Program-made: the position numbers and the translations under genes | Notes under the pieces: generated by a model | Seen by the model: only the letters and a program-made list of their open reading frames with translations | Databases searched by the model: none | What the model was told of the DNA's origin: nothing | NCBI RefSeq assembly: GCF_015706575.1 | Contig: NW_024037072.1 | Location: 21,391,162 to 21,455,161 of the forward strand | Origin: Patiria miniata | Lineage: Eukaryota > Echinodermata > Asteroidea > Valvatida > Asterinidae | DNA length: 64,000 bases | Reading direction: 5' to 3' | In this document: positions 11,243 to 21,785 of the stretch, piece by piece | Numbering within the stretch: position 1 is the stretch's first letter | Layout of the letters: every line of letters begins with the position of its first letter

Positions 11243-11245
<3 letters not shown>
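10419..11245. other. CpG-rich then AT-rich spacer
   Basis: CpG-rich to about 10500, followed by unremarkable sequence. A short (TTGAA)n run lies near 11090-11110. No gene recognised. Confidence 0.35.
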
Positions 11246-11337
<92 letters not shown>

Positions 11338-11350
11338 CAATAAATTCAGA

Positions 11351-11390
<40 letters not shown>
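11246..11390. repeat. (TA)n microsatellite, two blocks
   Basis: Uninterrupted TA dinucleotides cover about 11246-11332. A second block at about 11352-11390 follows after the short interruption GTATGCAATAAATTCAGAA. Confidence 0.95.
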
Positions 11391-11394
11391 GTAT

Positions 11395-11825
11395 GCATGT
11401 TTATAGCTCTACAGAGATGTATCGAGCACTGTGAATTGTGATAGAAGACGATTTCATTGGATATATATATATGTATATATATATATGCAATAAATTCAGA
11501 ATATTCTCTTTCTAATTTATTGCATGTTTATAGCTCTACAGAGATGTATCGAGCACTGTGAATTGTGATAGAAGACGATTTCATTGGATGTATATATATA
11601 TATATATATGCAATAAATTCAGAATATTCTCTTTCTGAACAGACTGTTTCGTACCATAAGGCACTCATCAGCAGAATGATGAGTGCCTTATGGTACGAAA
11701 CAGTCTGTTCAGAAAGAGAATATTCTGAATTTATTGCATGTTTATAGCTCTACAGAGATGTATCGAGCACTGTGAATTGTGATAGAAGACGATTTCATTG
11801 GATATATATATATATATATATATAT
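11395..11825. mobile_element. Penelope-like repeat array with palindrome
   Basis: Three copies of a segment starting GCATGTTTATAGCTCTACAG (11395, 11522, 11736) end in TTTCATTGGAT plus TA repeats. The middle unit contains a 61-bp perfect inverted repeat (11610-11670 and 11677-11737) with a 6-base loop. The GAACAGACTGTTTCGTACC motif and hammerhead core are hallmarks I associate with the terminal repeats of Penelope-like retroelements. No reverse transcriptase is present here. Confidence 0.65.
11633..11676 (-). ncRNA. hammerhead ribozyme motif, type I, short stem III
   Basis: On the minus strand the parts occur in order. Stem I is TTCTG, then core CTGATGA. Stem II is GTGCC with loop TTAT and GGTAC. 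Then GAA. Stem III is ACA with loop GTC and TGT. Position 17 is T, and stem I closes with CAGAA. All invariant core bases (CUGAUGA and GAA) are present. U at position 17 is allowed but less usual than C. Penelope-like elements are known to carry such short-stem-III hammerheads. The opposite palindrome arm has A where the core needs C, so only the minus-strand copy is canonical. Confidence 0.7.
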
Positions 11826-12310
11826 CAGCTATATATATATATAGCTCTATGATCATTACAGACCGAGCTCAACTACTAGACTTGGGCCAAGTCTACAAAA
11901 AACCTGTATTCTGGGCAAAGAAATGTAGAAAAAATAGTGTGCCACTTTAATAATGTGAACTTGAAATTAACTGAATGACTTGTGAATTTACGTTATGACT
12001 GTCTTGTCATTGATTTGGACGACAGAGGTACACAACATTAATTCTTGCGTAATAACGTCACGTCGAAATCTCATCGTACTCACGACATTGACAGTCATGT
12101 TTGAAAAGATTGATTCTACAAAAAAAAAGTTACAAAAATTAAGCACCGCGTCCGGCACGTTCAATAATGACTGCAACCAAAGAGTGTACAGGCAAAGGAT
12201 CGAGAAGAGAAACACTCAGTTCAATTAACTCATCGCAAGAACCGATGTTAACATGCAGCTTTTATTCTACCAAGAACTGTAGGAAAGTTGAACAAGCCAC
12301 AAGTACAACT
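11826..12310. other. no gene recognised
   Basis: Holds open frames of about 75 codons on both strands. The plus frame from 12167 runs into the minisatellite as repeated TDNV peptides. No domain. Confidence 0.3.
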
Positions 12311-12567
12311 GATAATGTAGTAACAACGGATAACGTATCACCAACTGATAATGTATCACAAATTGACTGATATTGTATCACTATAACCGATAATCATGTA
12401 GCAAAAATTGACTGATAAGTGTAGTAAAATTTGTATCCGATAATGTATCACGACCCGTGTCGACGGATAATGTAATTACCAAAAAAAAATTATCCGATAA
12501 TGTATCACCACCAAACGGATACTGTATCAACCGATAACTTATCAAAAATCAACTGATGATGTATCAG
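12311..12567. repeat. degenerate GATAATGTATCA minisatellite
   Basis: Fourteen or so variants of (A/C)(A/C)GATAATGTATCA with irregular spacers of a few bases. Confidence 0.85.
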
Positions 12568-12991
12568 TATGGGAAAAGGTGGAAATGTTACAGATTAATT
12601 GAGTGCACGGTCGGGCACAATTACCCAACAACTGTTTAGAATTGCTCTGATAAATCGTTCTGTCTTTCTTTTTTGAACAATACTTTTTCCCGTAAACAGT
12701 TTATGGGCTTCAACACATATCACCCCGGTCATCACCCATATCATCCCGAGTGGTGTATATTACTCTGACAACACGATGGCGTCATCAGGTGTCAAAGTAC
12801 AAGCGATTTAACTGAAGAATGACCAATTAATTTCTTTCATACTCTTGAACGAACTAATCAGTGATGGTTGTGTATTGCCAACAAGACACCTCGAAACAGG
12901 GGCTTGATGCTGCCATTTTGATTCGTACATGTCTAACGCAGCCCGTTTTGCTCGCAGAATATTTACAACGTAAAACTAAAAGCGGTTGTCG
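12568..12991. other. no gene seen
   Basis: Mixed composition. No recognisable coding or repeat structure. Confidence 0.3.
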
Positions 12992-13067
12992 TCAACCTCG
13001 TCCCCAGTGCTTACTTTATTTCCAACCGCGTTTCCAATTCTGCGCGACACCCTGGAGACGAGGTTGA
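12992..13067. mobile_element. short MITE, CAACCTCGTCCCC family
   Basis: TCAACCTCGTCCCCAGTG at the left is answered by CCTGGAGACGAGGTTGA at the right. GTTGTCG is repeated directly on both sides. A second copy lies at 14077-14173, and a lone right end (CCTGGAAACGAGGTTG) at about 28590. Confidence 0.75.
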
Positions 13068-13149
13068 GTTGTCGTATAACAAACACAAGTAACGAGGACA
13101 AGGCGCCCTCTGTTGCCAGTGGCATCATAATTTCATTATTACCCATACT

Positions 13150-13447
13150 TCAAAATGGTATAGTCGTCCCGTCTTAAGGCAACATGGCGGCGCTTTCCGG
13201 CCTGTTCGTGCGAAGAAGTGAAGCTTGAGTGAGACTGAGAGAGATCGTTTTCACGTGAAGAAAAGAAAATTCCGTTTCCATTAATAATGTTTTATCTCTT
13301 AACCGCAGTTTAAAAAAGGTGTCTTAAATGAGTTGACTCTAAAAAGTGTAATTGCGATTGGGTGACGTTGCTTGACGGTAATTAGTACTATCACTATCAG
13401 CCTAGTACCACGTGAGGGGAGAGCCCCAAATTCCAAAAAAGTCGAAT
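13150..13447 (+). promoter_or_regulatory. candidate promoter and non-coding first exon
   Basis: CAACATGGCGGCG at 13180-13192 matches the YY1-type downstream promoter motif often found at animal transcription starts, and the only ATG-led frame there stops after 14 codons. About 255 bases later GAAT is followed by GTAAGTAC, a strong donor at 13448. This is the best-placed upstream first exon for the TRAF gene, whose first coding exon has a typical acceptor at 26285. The link is inference from orientation and signals only. Confidence 0.3.
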
Positions 13448-13989
13448 GTAAGTACAAATTTGCTTAATTTGCACGTTTTAAGATAATTCAAGTTGGACTG
13501 AGACCGTTGTTGTTACTTAGAATTGTTGTTTTATGTAACTTATCCCTGGTTCCTACATTTTTTTAAAAACTAGGCCCCTATGGTTTTAAATATGACAAAT
13601 ATAATAATTTATAAAGCAAGGCACTTTACCATGTTTACCACTATTGCTTCGTCCTTCGGATGGGACGTGAAGCTGTAGGTCCCGTGTGTTGTGTAATGCA
13701 CGTTAAAGAACCCAGTAACACTTGTCGCTAAGAGAAGGGGTTCGCCCCGGTGTTTCTGGCAGTGTCCGCAGCACCTTGTAAACCCTGGTGCCACATAATG
13801 GGTCTCATCTCTCATGTACTTCATTCATCTAGTAATAGACATAACTCCCAGTGCCTTAAGTTGAGTACCTCAGTACTCTGTTGCGATAATGCCTGAATAG
13901 GTTTCTGCAATGTAGCCATACAGATACAGATACAGACACTAGGCCTAGTCAATTACAAAAATGTGACAAAGAGTCTCACTCAGATGGGG
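13448..13989. other. no gene seen
   Basis: AT-rich. A stretch at 13620-13830 shows no repeat or domain I recognise. Confidence 0.3.
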
Positions 13990-14250
13990 GGTGTCGGTCA
14001 CTTCGCCCCGTTTCCACTTCGCCCCTAACCACTTCGCCCCTAACCACTTCGCCCCATTTCCTCTTCGCCCCATCCCCAACCTCGTCCCTAGTGCTTACTT
14101 TATTTCCAACCTCGTTGGTAGGCATGTAGTGGTGGGCGCGTACTGCATGCTGGACACCCAGGCGACGAGGTTGTCCCATCCCCACTTTGCCACATTACCA
14201 CACTGCCCCACGCCACTTCGCCCTATCCTCACTTCGCCCCATTCCCACTT
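13990..14250. repeat. CACTTCGCCCC minisatellite split by a MITE
   Basis: Units of about 14 bases (CACTTCGCCCCTAAC and variants) before 14076 resume after 14174. The interruption is the CAACCTCGTCCC MITE. Confidence 0.85.
14077..14173. mobile_element. short MITE nested in a minisatellite
   Basis: Starts CAACCTCGTCCCTAGTG and ends GGCGACGAGGTTG. It shares the GTGCTTACTTTATTTCCAAC core with the 12992 copy. CCCATCCC is repeated at the flanks. Its insertion postdates the minisatellite. Confidence 0.75.
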
Positions 14251-14822
14251 CCTGTAAGAAATTACTGTTTATGTAGACTGACATGACTGAAATGAAACGA
14301 TGTAATGATTTTGGATGTGGGTCATTCCATGAAGTTGAGACTGACAAAGTGTTACATTGGGGTCAAATTTTCAAATTGCTTGTACAAGTTTTGAGTATGC
14401 ATTTTTTTGACAGCCTATACATTGTGGTTTAACAATTCATTCAAATTTAAGTCACATGATTTTGGAAAGTTGGTAAATTTGTACGCAAAATATACATGTT
14501 CACATGTAATGACTATGGAGAAGTTGTAACCGGAAGCCACGTCCTGTCATTCAAACCTTGTTTTGTTCATAATTAATACTTAAAAATGCTTCAAATTCAC
14601 ACCAAACTTGAGTTTATCATCAAAGAGCTTCATTTAATAATATCCATACTTATATACTTTTAAAGACTGCTAAATTATTATTTCCAACAACAACAACAAA
14701 AAATAATGGTTGTGGATCACGGTAACGTGGGACACCACTACATCACAATGCAGTATTCTTCACCTCGATATGAATGGAACTAAATGTTGTTTGTGTTTAG
14801 AAACGTTCCTACCATAGTGCGG
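14251..14822. other. no gene seen, AT-rich
   Basis: No coding frame, RNA or clear repeat recognised. Confidence 0.35.
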
Positions 14823-15536
14823 CAGTTGGGTTGGCCCAACTATAGTTAGGACTGGAGTTGCGCCGGATGCTTGATGGAGGGTGTTAATGTTCCGCGGCGC
14901 TGGCACCATGTATTTGTCGTGTCTGCGCATGCCGCAGGGCTGGCCGGCCACGTGGTACTGCCAGGTTGGATGAGTTGTCCAGCTAGCTGGGTTTTATACC
15001 GAGTCCAGCAACGTTTTTTATGCAAAATTCAAAGATTGGCGTGGCCCAGCTATTGATTGGCGCCATCAATAGCTAATGTCAATGGTCCCAAGTAAAGTCA
15101 GACATGTATCAGAGCTGTAGGGAGTCCAGCAACATTTTTTATGCAAAATTCAAAGATTGGCATGGCCCAGCTATAGATGGGCCCCACCCATAGCTAATGT
15201 CAATGGTCCCAAGTAAAGTCAGACATGTAGGGCCTATCAGAGCTGTTTTTAGGGAATTTTTTATAGTTGTACATCAATGTAACCTTTGTTGGGACTGAGA
15301 AATAAAAAGATTGGAGTGGCTCAACTATAGATTGGCCCCATCAATAGCTAATTTCAATGGTCCCATGTAAAGTCAGACGTGTATCAGGGCTGCAGGGAAT
15401 GTTTTATAGTTGTACATCAATGTAAACTATAGTTGGGACACAGCAAATTAAAAAGATTGGAGTGGCCCAACTATTGATGGGCCCCCTTGATGACTCCTAC
15501 ATGTAACTACAGTGTATAGTTGGGCCAGCCCAACTG
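14823..15536. mobile_element. TIR element with internal tandem repeats
   Basis: CAGTTGGGTTGGCCCAACTA at the left is mirrored by TAGTTGGGCCAGCCCAACTG at the right. The interior consists of about four degenerate copies of a roughly 120-base unit containing AAAGATTGGAGTGGCCCAAC and AGTAAAGTCAGACATGTA (from about 15001, 15121, 15296 and 15450). No open reading frame of size. No clear target duplication. Confidence 0.7.
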
Positions 15537-16012
15537 TGGAACTACAGTTACTAGGACCGTCCATAGAGCTATATTAAATTACTAGAGCGCTAACTTCTTG
15601 TACAACATAATGCCTGCTGGGCGCATCCATGTTTGGATGGAACATGTGAACTTGCTTTCAACGATATATGCTTTGCCTAAGTTGTTATTTACAAAACAAA
15701 TTATATGTAAAAATTGATGTGATGTCATCATGACATCATCACGTGACATGTGATGTCATAATTCAAAGCTCTATGCGAATGTAATCACATATTATATGCC
15801 ACCATTTATTATAAACGGAACTACACATCCTTCCTGGATGGAACTTATACTTGAAACTTTACATGTCACATGTCACAAAAAGTTACTGAAACCGCCCTGT
15901 GTTTGTCCATAAACATAAATGTCTAGTCTTCAATGTCAAGTTGTCAAGTTCAACATAATTTTTTTTAAATTTCATTGAATAGATCTGGGCAATATTATTC
16001 ATTCATCTGACA
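15537..16012. other. no gene seen
   Basis: AT-rich, with a cluster of TGATGTCATCA/TGACATCATCACGTGA palindromes at about 15718-15760. Confidence 0.35.
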
Positions 16013-16345
16013 AGACCAAGTTGGACCCAGACCAAGTTGGACCCAGACCAACTTGGACCCAGACCAACTTGGACCCAGACCAACTCGGACCCAGACCAAC
16101 TCGGACCCAGACCAACTCGGACCTAGACCAACTCGGACCCAGACCAACTTGGACCTAGACCAACTCGGACCCAGACCAACTCGGACCTAGACCAACTCGG
16201 ACCCAGACCAACTTGGACCCTGACCAACTTGGACCCTGACCAACTTGGACCCTGACCAACTTTGACCCAGACCAACTCGAACCCAGATTTACTAAAACCC
16301 AAACAAAGATGGATTCAGACATGCCAGACCAACTTGGACCCATGC
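16013..16345. repeat. 16-bp minisatellite AGACCAACTTGGACCC
   Basis: About 17 near-perfect head-to-tail units, C/T variable in ACTYGG, degenerating after about 16285. Confidence 0.95.
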
Positions 16346-16375
16346 CAAATCCCATCCACCCAACTTTAAAGCTAC

Positions 16376-16576
16376 ATGTATAGTCCATCATTTGCAGCTA
16401 TCCAAAAAGTGACTGACGTAATTATTGTTGAAAAACATACTTGGTTGAAAGATAGCAAGGGGACTAAACTCCCTGTGAAATTATTCTTTCTGGCAAGCTG
16501 TCATTTTGAAGAAATCAACGAAAGAAGGCTTTTCCAACGGTGCTTCTTAAGACGCACTGTTGGAAATTTCCATTAG
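16376..16576 (+). CDS. small open frame, possible terminal exon
   Basis: A 66-codon frame next to the minisatellite looks protein-like (KVTDVIIVEKHTWLKDSKG in its first half; LFFLASCHFEEINERRLFQR later) and ends in TAG at 16576. CATTTGCAG just inside could be an acceptor at about 16397, making this a last exon. I do not recognise it and see no partner exons. Confidence 0.2.
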   Translation: MYSPSFAAIQKVTDVIIVEKHTWLKDSKGTKLPVKLFFLASCHFEEINERRLFQRCFLRRTVGNFH

Positions 16577-17636
16577 TAGTTCGTTTTTTTATTCTGCGAA
16601 ATGCGTGCAAGCGTTGACACGACGCACACGTACGGGCGCCATCTATAATTCGTCGGATCAGTGTGCAACAACGCGTAGCTGCATTTGGCTCGGTAAGAAC
16701 GTGTCTCGGCTGCTGAATTCAGGCCCAATTCAAAACATGATTCAGCAACTTTTGATTTAAATCAAGATCCTAGAATGCTGTTTTTCTTGAAATAGCTGAA
16801 TCTGAGCTGAAAGTTCATCAGGTTACTTGTTCAGAACCCTACTTTAGATTTTGAGCACTTTTGATGCTTCAAACGAACAAAATGCACAAATTACAAATGA
16901 TGGAATATACCTTTAACGCATTCATGACAAACTCAGTGCTCTTCCCACTTGCACTTGTTGCACATTTTAACTCATTTCATAATTTTTCATTTGGCAGTCT
17001 AAGTTACTTTTATTTTTTTGGTGTATACTTTACTCTACTTTACTCATTCCTGTTATTTCTTTTAAATTTAATGTTTTATTTATTTTTGTTGTACTGCACA
17101 ACCTCATTTTGGTAATATTTATATCTTTTATTTGTTTTGTGTCAAGTGTTGTCTTGTAACATCAGCTACATTTTGTACCGTAGTCTTTTTGTTGTTTGTT
17201 TTGTAATCTTTGTTAATTTTGTTATCATGACAGTCCATGAAGTGCAGTGTTTTATTTTGGTTATGTTCTTTCATTGCTTTATTAAATTAATAATTACTTT
17301 GCTTATTTTGAATGCTTAACTCTATTTTTATCTGTAATAGGCCTATTTAATAGATTTTTTAACAATCTGCATGACCTCTGACAGAAATACATGCAAGCGA
17401 ATGAATAAAAAAATATATAAAAAAAAACATGCCCACCAAATATTTAAGATTTTATTTCTATAAAATTCTTCTTTAGATCCGTGAACTTTGATCACAGATA
17501 CGCATAAAAAAAACTTGATAAATTTCAACCATAAACTCAATAAATGAACACTTAATCAAAAGTTGGTGACACTGCAGATAGCAATCCGGGTGATTCCATT
17601 TATTAGGGTACCAATTGTAACTTGCTACTTTCAACT
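16577..17636. other. no gene recognised, strongly T-rich from 16950
   Basis: A CpG-containing patch at 16600-16700, then low-complexity T-rich sequence whose hydrophobic frames are composition artefacts. Confidence 0.35.
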
Positions 17637-18173
17637 GTTACCAACATCAATTTATACTCAACAAAACCTTCAAAATTGGTATGATGAATATGCGTCATTT
17701 TTTTTATCAAAAACAGGCTAAAATTACAACTTTTTACGCAGAAATTTGTGGCATAAAATGGACCATGATAAAACTTAACCTTTTTCTTTTGGGGAGGGGG
17801 TACCTTGGTTATTTGTGAACTGAATGACACGAATGATGGTTAACCCATTGTTTTTGAAAATAAAACTCACATTTTATGAACAATTTGATATTTTCTTATT
17901 ATCTTTTGTTTTTCTTGTGTTACCAACATCAATTTATACTCAACAAAACCTTCAATATTGGTATCATGAATATGCGTAATTTTTATCAAAAACATGCAAA
18001 AATTACAACTTTTTACGTTGAACTTTGTGGCATAAAATGGACCATGATAAAACTTAACCAAGGTACCCCCCTCCCCAAAAGAAAAAGATTATTTGTGAAC
18101 TGAATGATGGTTAACCCATTGTTTTTGAAAATAAAACTCACATTTTATGAACAATTTGATATTTTCTTATTAT
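17637..18173. repeat. tandem duplication, 282-bp period, two copies
   Basis: GTTACCAACATCAATTTATA at 17637 recurs at 17919. The copies are nearly identical except around the GGGGAGGGGGTACCTTGG block, which is inverted or rearranged in the second copy (CCAAGGTACCCCCCTCCCC). Confidence 0.9.
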
Positions 18174-18204
18174 AAAAGGTTTCGCAAAAATGGGTTTCAC
18201 ATGT

Positions 18205-18810
18205 AAACTTTTGGTGTCCCGTTTTACACGCGAAATTGTGTGGTTGTTCTAGCCATACCAACTACTACAGCCTTGTTATTTTCATGTATAATGTAAGCCT
18301 GTACTTGGTTTGAAATCATTGAAATGTTTTACAATTTAATTCAAGCAAGCAATAAAAATATGGGAATTTTTAATTTGGAAAAAAACTTTGGTGTCCCACC
18401 CATATTTACATTGTGAAACTTTACAATTACGATAAACAGTATTTGCTCAACTTAATATGTTGACATTTATAGCTAAAAATATTATTTTCATGGACATTTT
18501 TTATATGTCAGCACAAAACATTCTGAAAAACGTGTTTCATATATCCAGAATTTGACATTTAAGGCACAAAAATGTTGGTGTCCCACCCTAAACTACATGT
18601 ACATGTATTTACTCGCGAAACTTTGTTTTAGCACCATAATTGGGTGATAAAAATATTGACAGACTTATAATTGCATTCTCAGCCTGAAATTAGCCAAGTC
18701 ATCTAAAGTGCACACATAAATGGTATAAATAGATTTTAATGTGGTTCTAATGTGACAAAAAGCATTTTGGTGTCCCATTTACACGTGAAACTCATAATTT
18801 CTCGATAAAA
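18205..18810. repeat. degenerate repeat with GGTGTCCC, period about 185
   Basis: TTTGGTGTCCC followed some 10-30 bases later by GCGAAAC, GTGAAAC or a variant appears at about 18209, 18387, 18571 and 18763. Confidence 0.65.
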
Positions 18811-19626
18811 CAAGACATTTTGAGGGTTAGCATTAACTTTGACCCTTGAAAAGAACTTAAGTACCTCTATTTTCAAGAAACTTCCCAAATATGTAAATTC
18901 ACATGAGAGTTTTGCAAAATAAATGATGAAAAGTGATGATTTGTGCATTAAGTGCCAAATATGTGCATGTCACAAGTTGGTACCCGAACAGCTGGAATCA
19001 TCCTTCCCCAAGGAGTAATTTGGTCCTAAAGGAATGAGCAAAAAAAAAAAAAAGTTGCATTAGGCAGGTGAAACATTTTTTCTAGAAATGGCAAATGTAA
19101 AGATTTTATCAAGTCGAGGCCAACACTTGTAAATTTCTATCAATAGGCCCTAGTAAACTCATTTCACTTTATTAACAAACTGTGGCATATCCCACCTTTT
19201 TTGTTTCACACTTTGACCTGCTCACAGCCACACTCATTCATCTACAGGTTAAGAATGGTCTTAAAACCAGCCATAGCTCATTCAAAGGAAATGTTATTGT
19301 TGAAGATGGTTTCTTGAATTTACAGCAGACTTTAGTATTAGTTTCGGTAAAGTTAAAATCAGATTGAAAACTTTCAACTACATTTTTACATTACTACATT
19401 GTTTAGTTACATAGTGTATGATTATACAGTCAAAACCAAGATGATTAGAGGGTTTTGTTAACTGACATGACTGATCAGAAGATCATACTTTTCTTACATT
19501 AGTCCCTCCAAATGTATAGACAATCTTGGCCATATCTCAAGCCTTCAAATACCTGTATGATTTTAACATGTTCACCCCTGTCTTGTGTACTTCTGTAGGC
19601 CAACAGTCAGAAGAGGCCGTGAACAT
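18811..19626. other. no gene seen
   Basis: AT-rich with an A run at 19040. A 61-codon frame at 19182 has no features. Confidence 0.3.
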
Positions 19627-20216
19627 ACAGGGTGAGTAAAAAAAAACGGACCTCAAACCCCACAAAAATATATTTCATATTTAAAAACATATGTAGCGTG
19701 AAAAATAATAATGACTGGAAAGCCAATGTCATAAGCTCCTTTTAGATGAAAAAGATTACTGAAATTTCTCAATCCGTTCAAAGAATATAACCATTTAAAC
19801 ACAATGACCCTAAAACCTCTTTTTTCACAAAAAAATCATTTCGAGAATCGTGGTCACAATTTTCTTCAAAAGCGATCAAACCTCAGTTTGACAGTTGAAC
19901 ATTTTCAACAAAGTACAAAGTCTTTTTTGAAGGCCTGTCTTAAAAAGAAGTGGATTTTATAAATCATATTGTTTGCGTAAGCAGGGTTGTTAATGTGTAC
20001 CAAAGTTGTTAACAGTTGTTGAAACATGTATCCTGTGTCATTTTCTTTGTTGTTCGAAAAAGTCAAAATACACAATAAATTGCCGTTTTTAGACAAAACG
20101 GGTCGTTGCGTTTAAATGGTGATACTTTTTGAAGGGATTGATGAGCAATTTCAGTAATTTTTTTTCATCTAAAAGTAGTTTCTGAAATTGGCTTTCCAGT
20201 CACTATTATTTTTGGT
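19627..20216. mobile_element. foldback transposon with long inverted repeats, right end lost
   Basis: The left end is ACAGGGTGAGTAAAAAAAAA. Sequence from about 19690 to 19812 (AATGACTGGAAAGCCAAT onwards) is inverted at about 20095-20215 with roughly 85% identity by eye. The right terminus is missing where the 20228 MITE begins. No transposase visible. Confidence 0.7.
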
Positions 20217-20227
20217 GCTATCGGTTA

Positions 20228-20594
20228 GGCCAAAAAAAAAAATATTCGGTCTCTGGTCAGACCAAAGTTTCGGAATTGACGCGGCCACGCGGTTTTTTTT
20301 TTTTTTTTTTTTTTCTTCAAGCTTGGATTGTTCAGACAAGGTGGGTACTATTTTGCTTTTTTGGTGTCCTCATGTACATTGGTGTCCTCCATAATTTGCC
20401 TTGGTGCTTTCGATCATTTGCCTTGGTGCAATTTCCCATTCCTTGGTGCTATAGTAAAAAAAAATTGAGGAGGTGCGGAAATAGAGGGCGCTGTTGGAGC
20501 TACCGCGGAACATTTTGGGAAAAAAAAGATCAACGCGCATGATTAAAATCGACGCGCGCGCTGACCAGAGACCAACTTATTATTTTTTTTGGCC
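20228..20594. mobile_element. PIF/Harbinger-like MITE, 367 bp
   Basis: Starts GGCCAAAAAAAAAAATATT and ends with the inverse. Inverted repeats run into GGTCTCTGGTCAG. TTA flanks at 20225-20227 and 20595-20597. Confidence 0.8.
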
Positions 20595-20839
20595 TTATAG
20601 TCCAGTTACGACTTCTTGGATAATATTTTGTGCATTCCAGAACCACAAGGTGGGAATATATGACACATTGTCATGTACAATGTATACTTGACAAGCGGCT
20701 GCTGTGTGCATACTGTACATGTATATTTGCAAAGTGATGTGAAGGCAAATAGTGCACCGTAAGTCATTGCAAATATTTTTTGGAAAGTTTTGCCTTATTT
20801 TTAGGACCCCAGTTTTATTAGCCTTTGCTCTAGTTGAGT
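20595..20839. other. no gene seen
   Basis: Several ACATGTA/TGTACA palindromes at 20670-20730. Nothing else. Confidence 0.3.
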
Positions 20840-20965
20840 TTTCTGATGAGGGACTCGAGTCGAGTTTAGTCATTTGCTTGTATAGTGACTGAAGTCGAGT
20901 TGAGTCATGCACCCACAGGGACTCGAGTTGAGTTCCCGGTACCGTAAGTTATCAAAAATTGTGAC
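20840..20965. repeat. GACTCGAGT-type repeat fragment
   Basis: Repeated GGACTCGAGTYGAGTT motifs, the same vocabulary as the arrays at 24411-24600 and 25160-25330. Confidence 0.6.
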
Positions 20966-21784
20966 TTGAGTCATTGTCATGACAACTCTGAGATGGCGTG
21001 ACTGGTGTTTCTGAACAGAGCAGAGAAATGAGGTGAGTTGAAAAGACAGAAATCTATCATCTTGCATATATTAAGATTAAGATTTGGGATAAAATGAGCT
21101 GGATTAACAGAATGTTTGACAGAACCACAATGCTTTGCATGTCTTTCTGTTGTGTTCCAAATGGGGGTGGTTTGAGGTTAGCCTAGATGTCCTTTCTCCT
21201 ACATTTACTAATTGTGTCCTCCATTGCATAGAAATTAGAAAGTTGTTTCATGGACTCTCTCACAGTAAAAAATGGAGTCCATAATGGGCTAGTTTTGAGG
21301 AAATTGTACAAGTATTTATGTGTTGTATAATATACCAGTCTCTGGTTTATTTGCAGGTCAACTGAATTATATGAAACTGTATCTTAAATTGTATGGTTTA
21401 TTTCAGGTACATGTATGCCAGATTCTGAAAAGAAACATCTCCGTGCAATTTGATAGAAGGCAATAAACTACCTTTTCTGTCAAGAGAAAAGACCAAGAAA
21501 ATTGACACGTTTAAAGTTGCAGTCATGAGCTTTACAAAAAAAATGTGCAGAGAAACATTCTAAAAGTTTTCCAGTTCAGCGGACATTATGGATGAGTAAG
21601 GGTAAACAGCACTGGATCTGATAGGGGGACGGCAGGTTCATCGTTTTGCAACATGACGTTAAGAACCTCAAACTGTTCCTGCAGTATCTCTAAAAAGCTA
21701 CAAAGTATTAAAGCTAGCTCGCCATGGATTAGGAATGAGATATTTTTTTCCTGGAGGTTGACCTACTGGTATATGTTTACCTTT
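20966..21784. other. no gene seen
   Basis: AT-rich, without conserved frames. Pyrimidine-AG sites near 21357 and 21406 bracket about 50 bases, but no coding content supports an exon. Confidence 0.3.
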
Positions 21785-21785
21785 G

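Noticed and set aside
11234-11434. Tyr/Ile-repeat frames on both strands
   Set aside because: Translation of (TA)n.
13990-14260. Possible CRISPR-like spacing of CACTTCGCCCC repeats
   Set aside because: Units are adjacent or irregular, with no unique spacers of constant length, and the DNA is animal nuclear.
16155-16391. Minus-strand frame with SWSGSKLV-type repeats
   Set aside because: Direct translation of the 16-bp minisatellite.
20848-20880. CTGATGAG followed by GGACTCGAGTC as a hammerhead candidate
   Set aside because: No CGAAA core segment and the stem is just the repeat palindrome.
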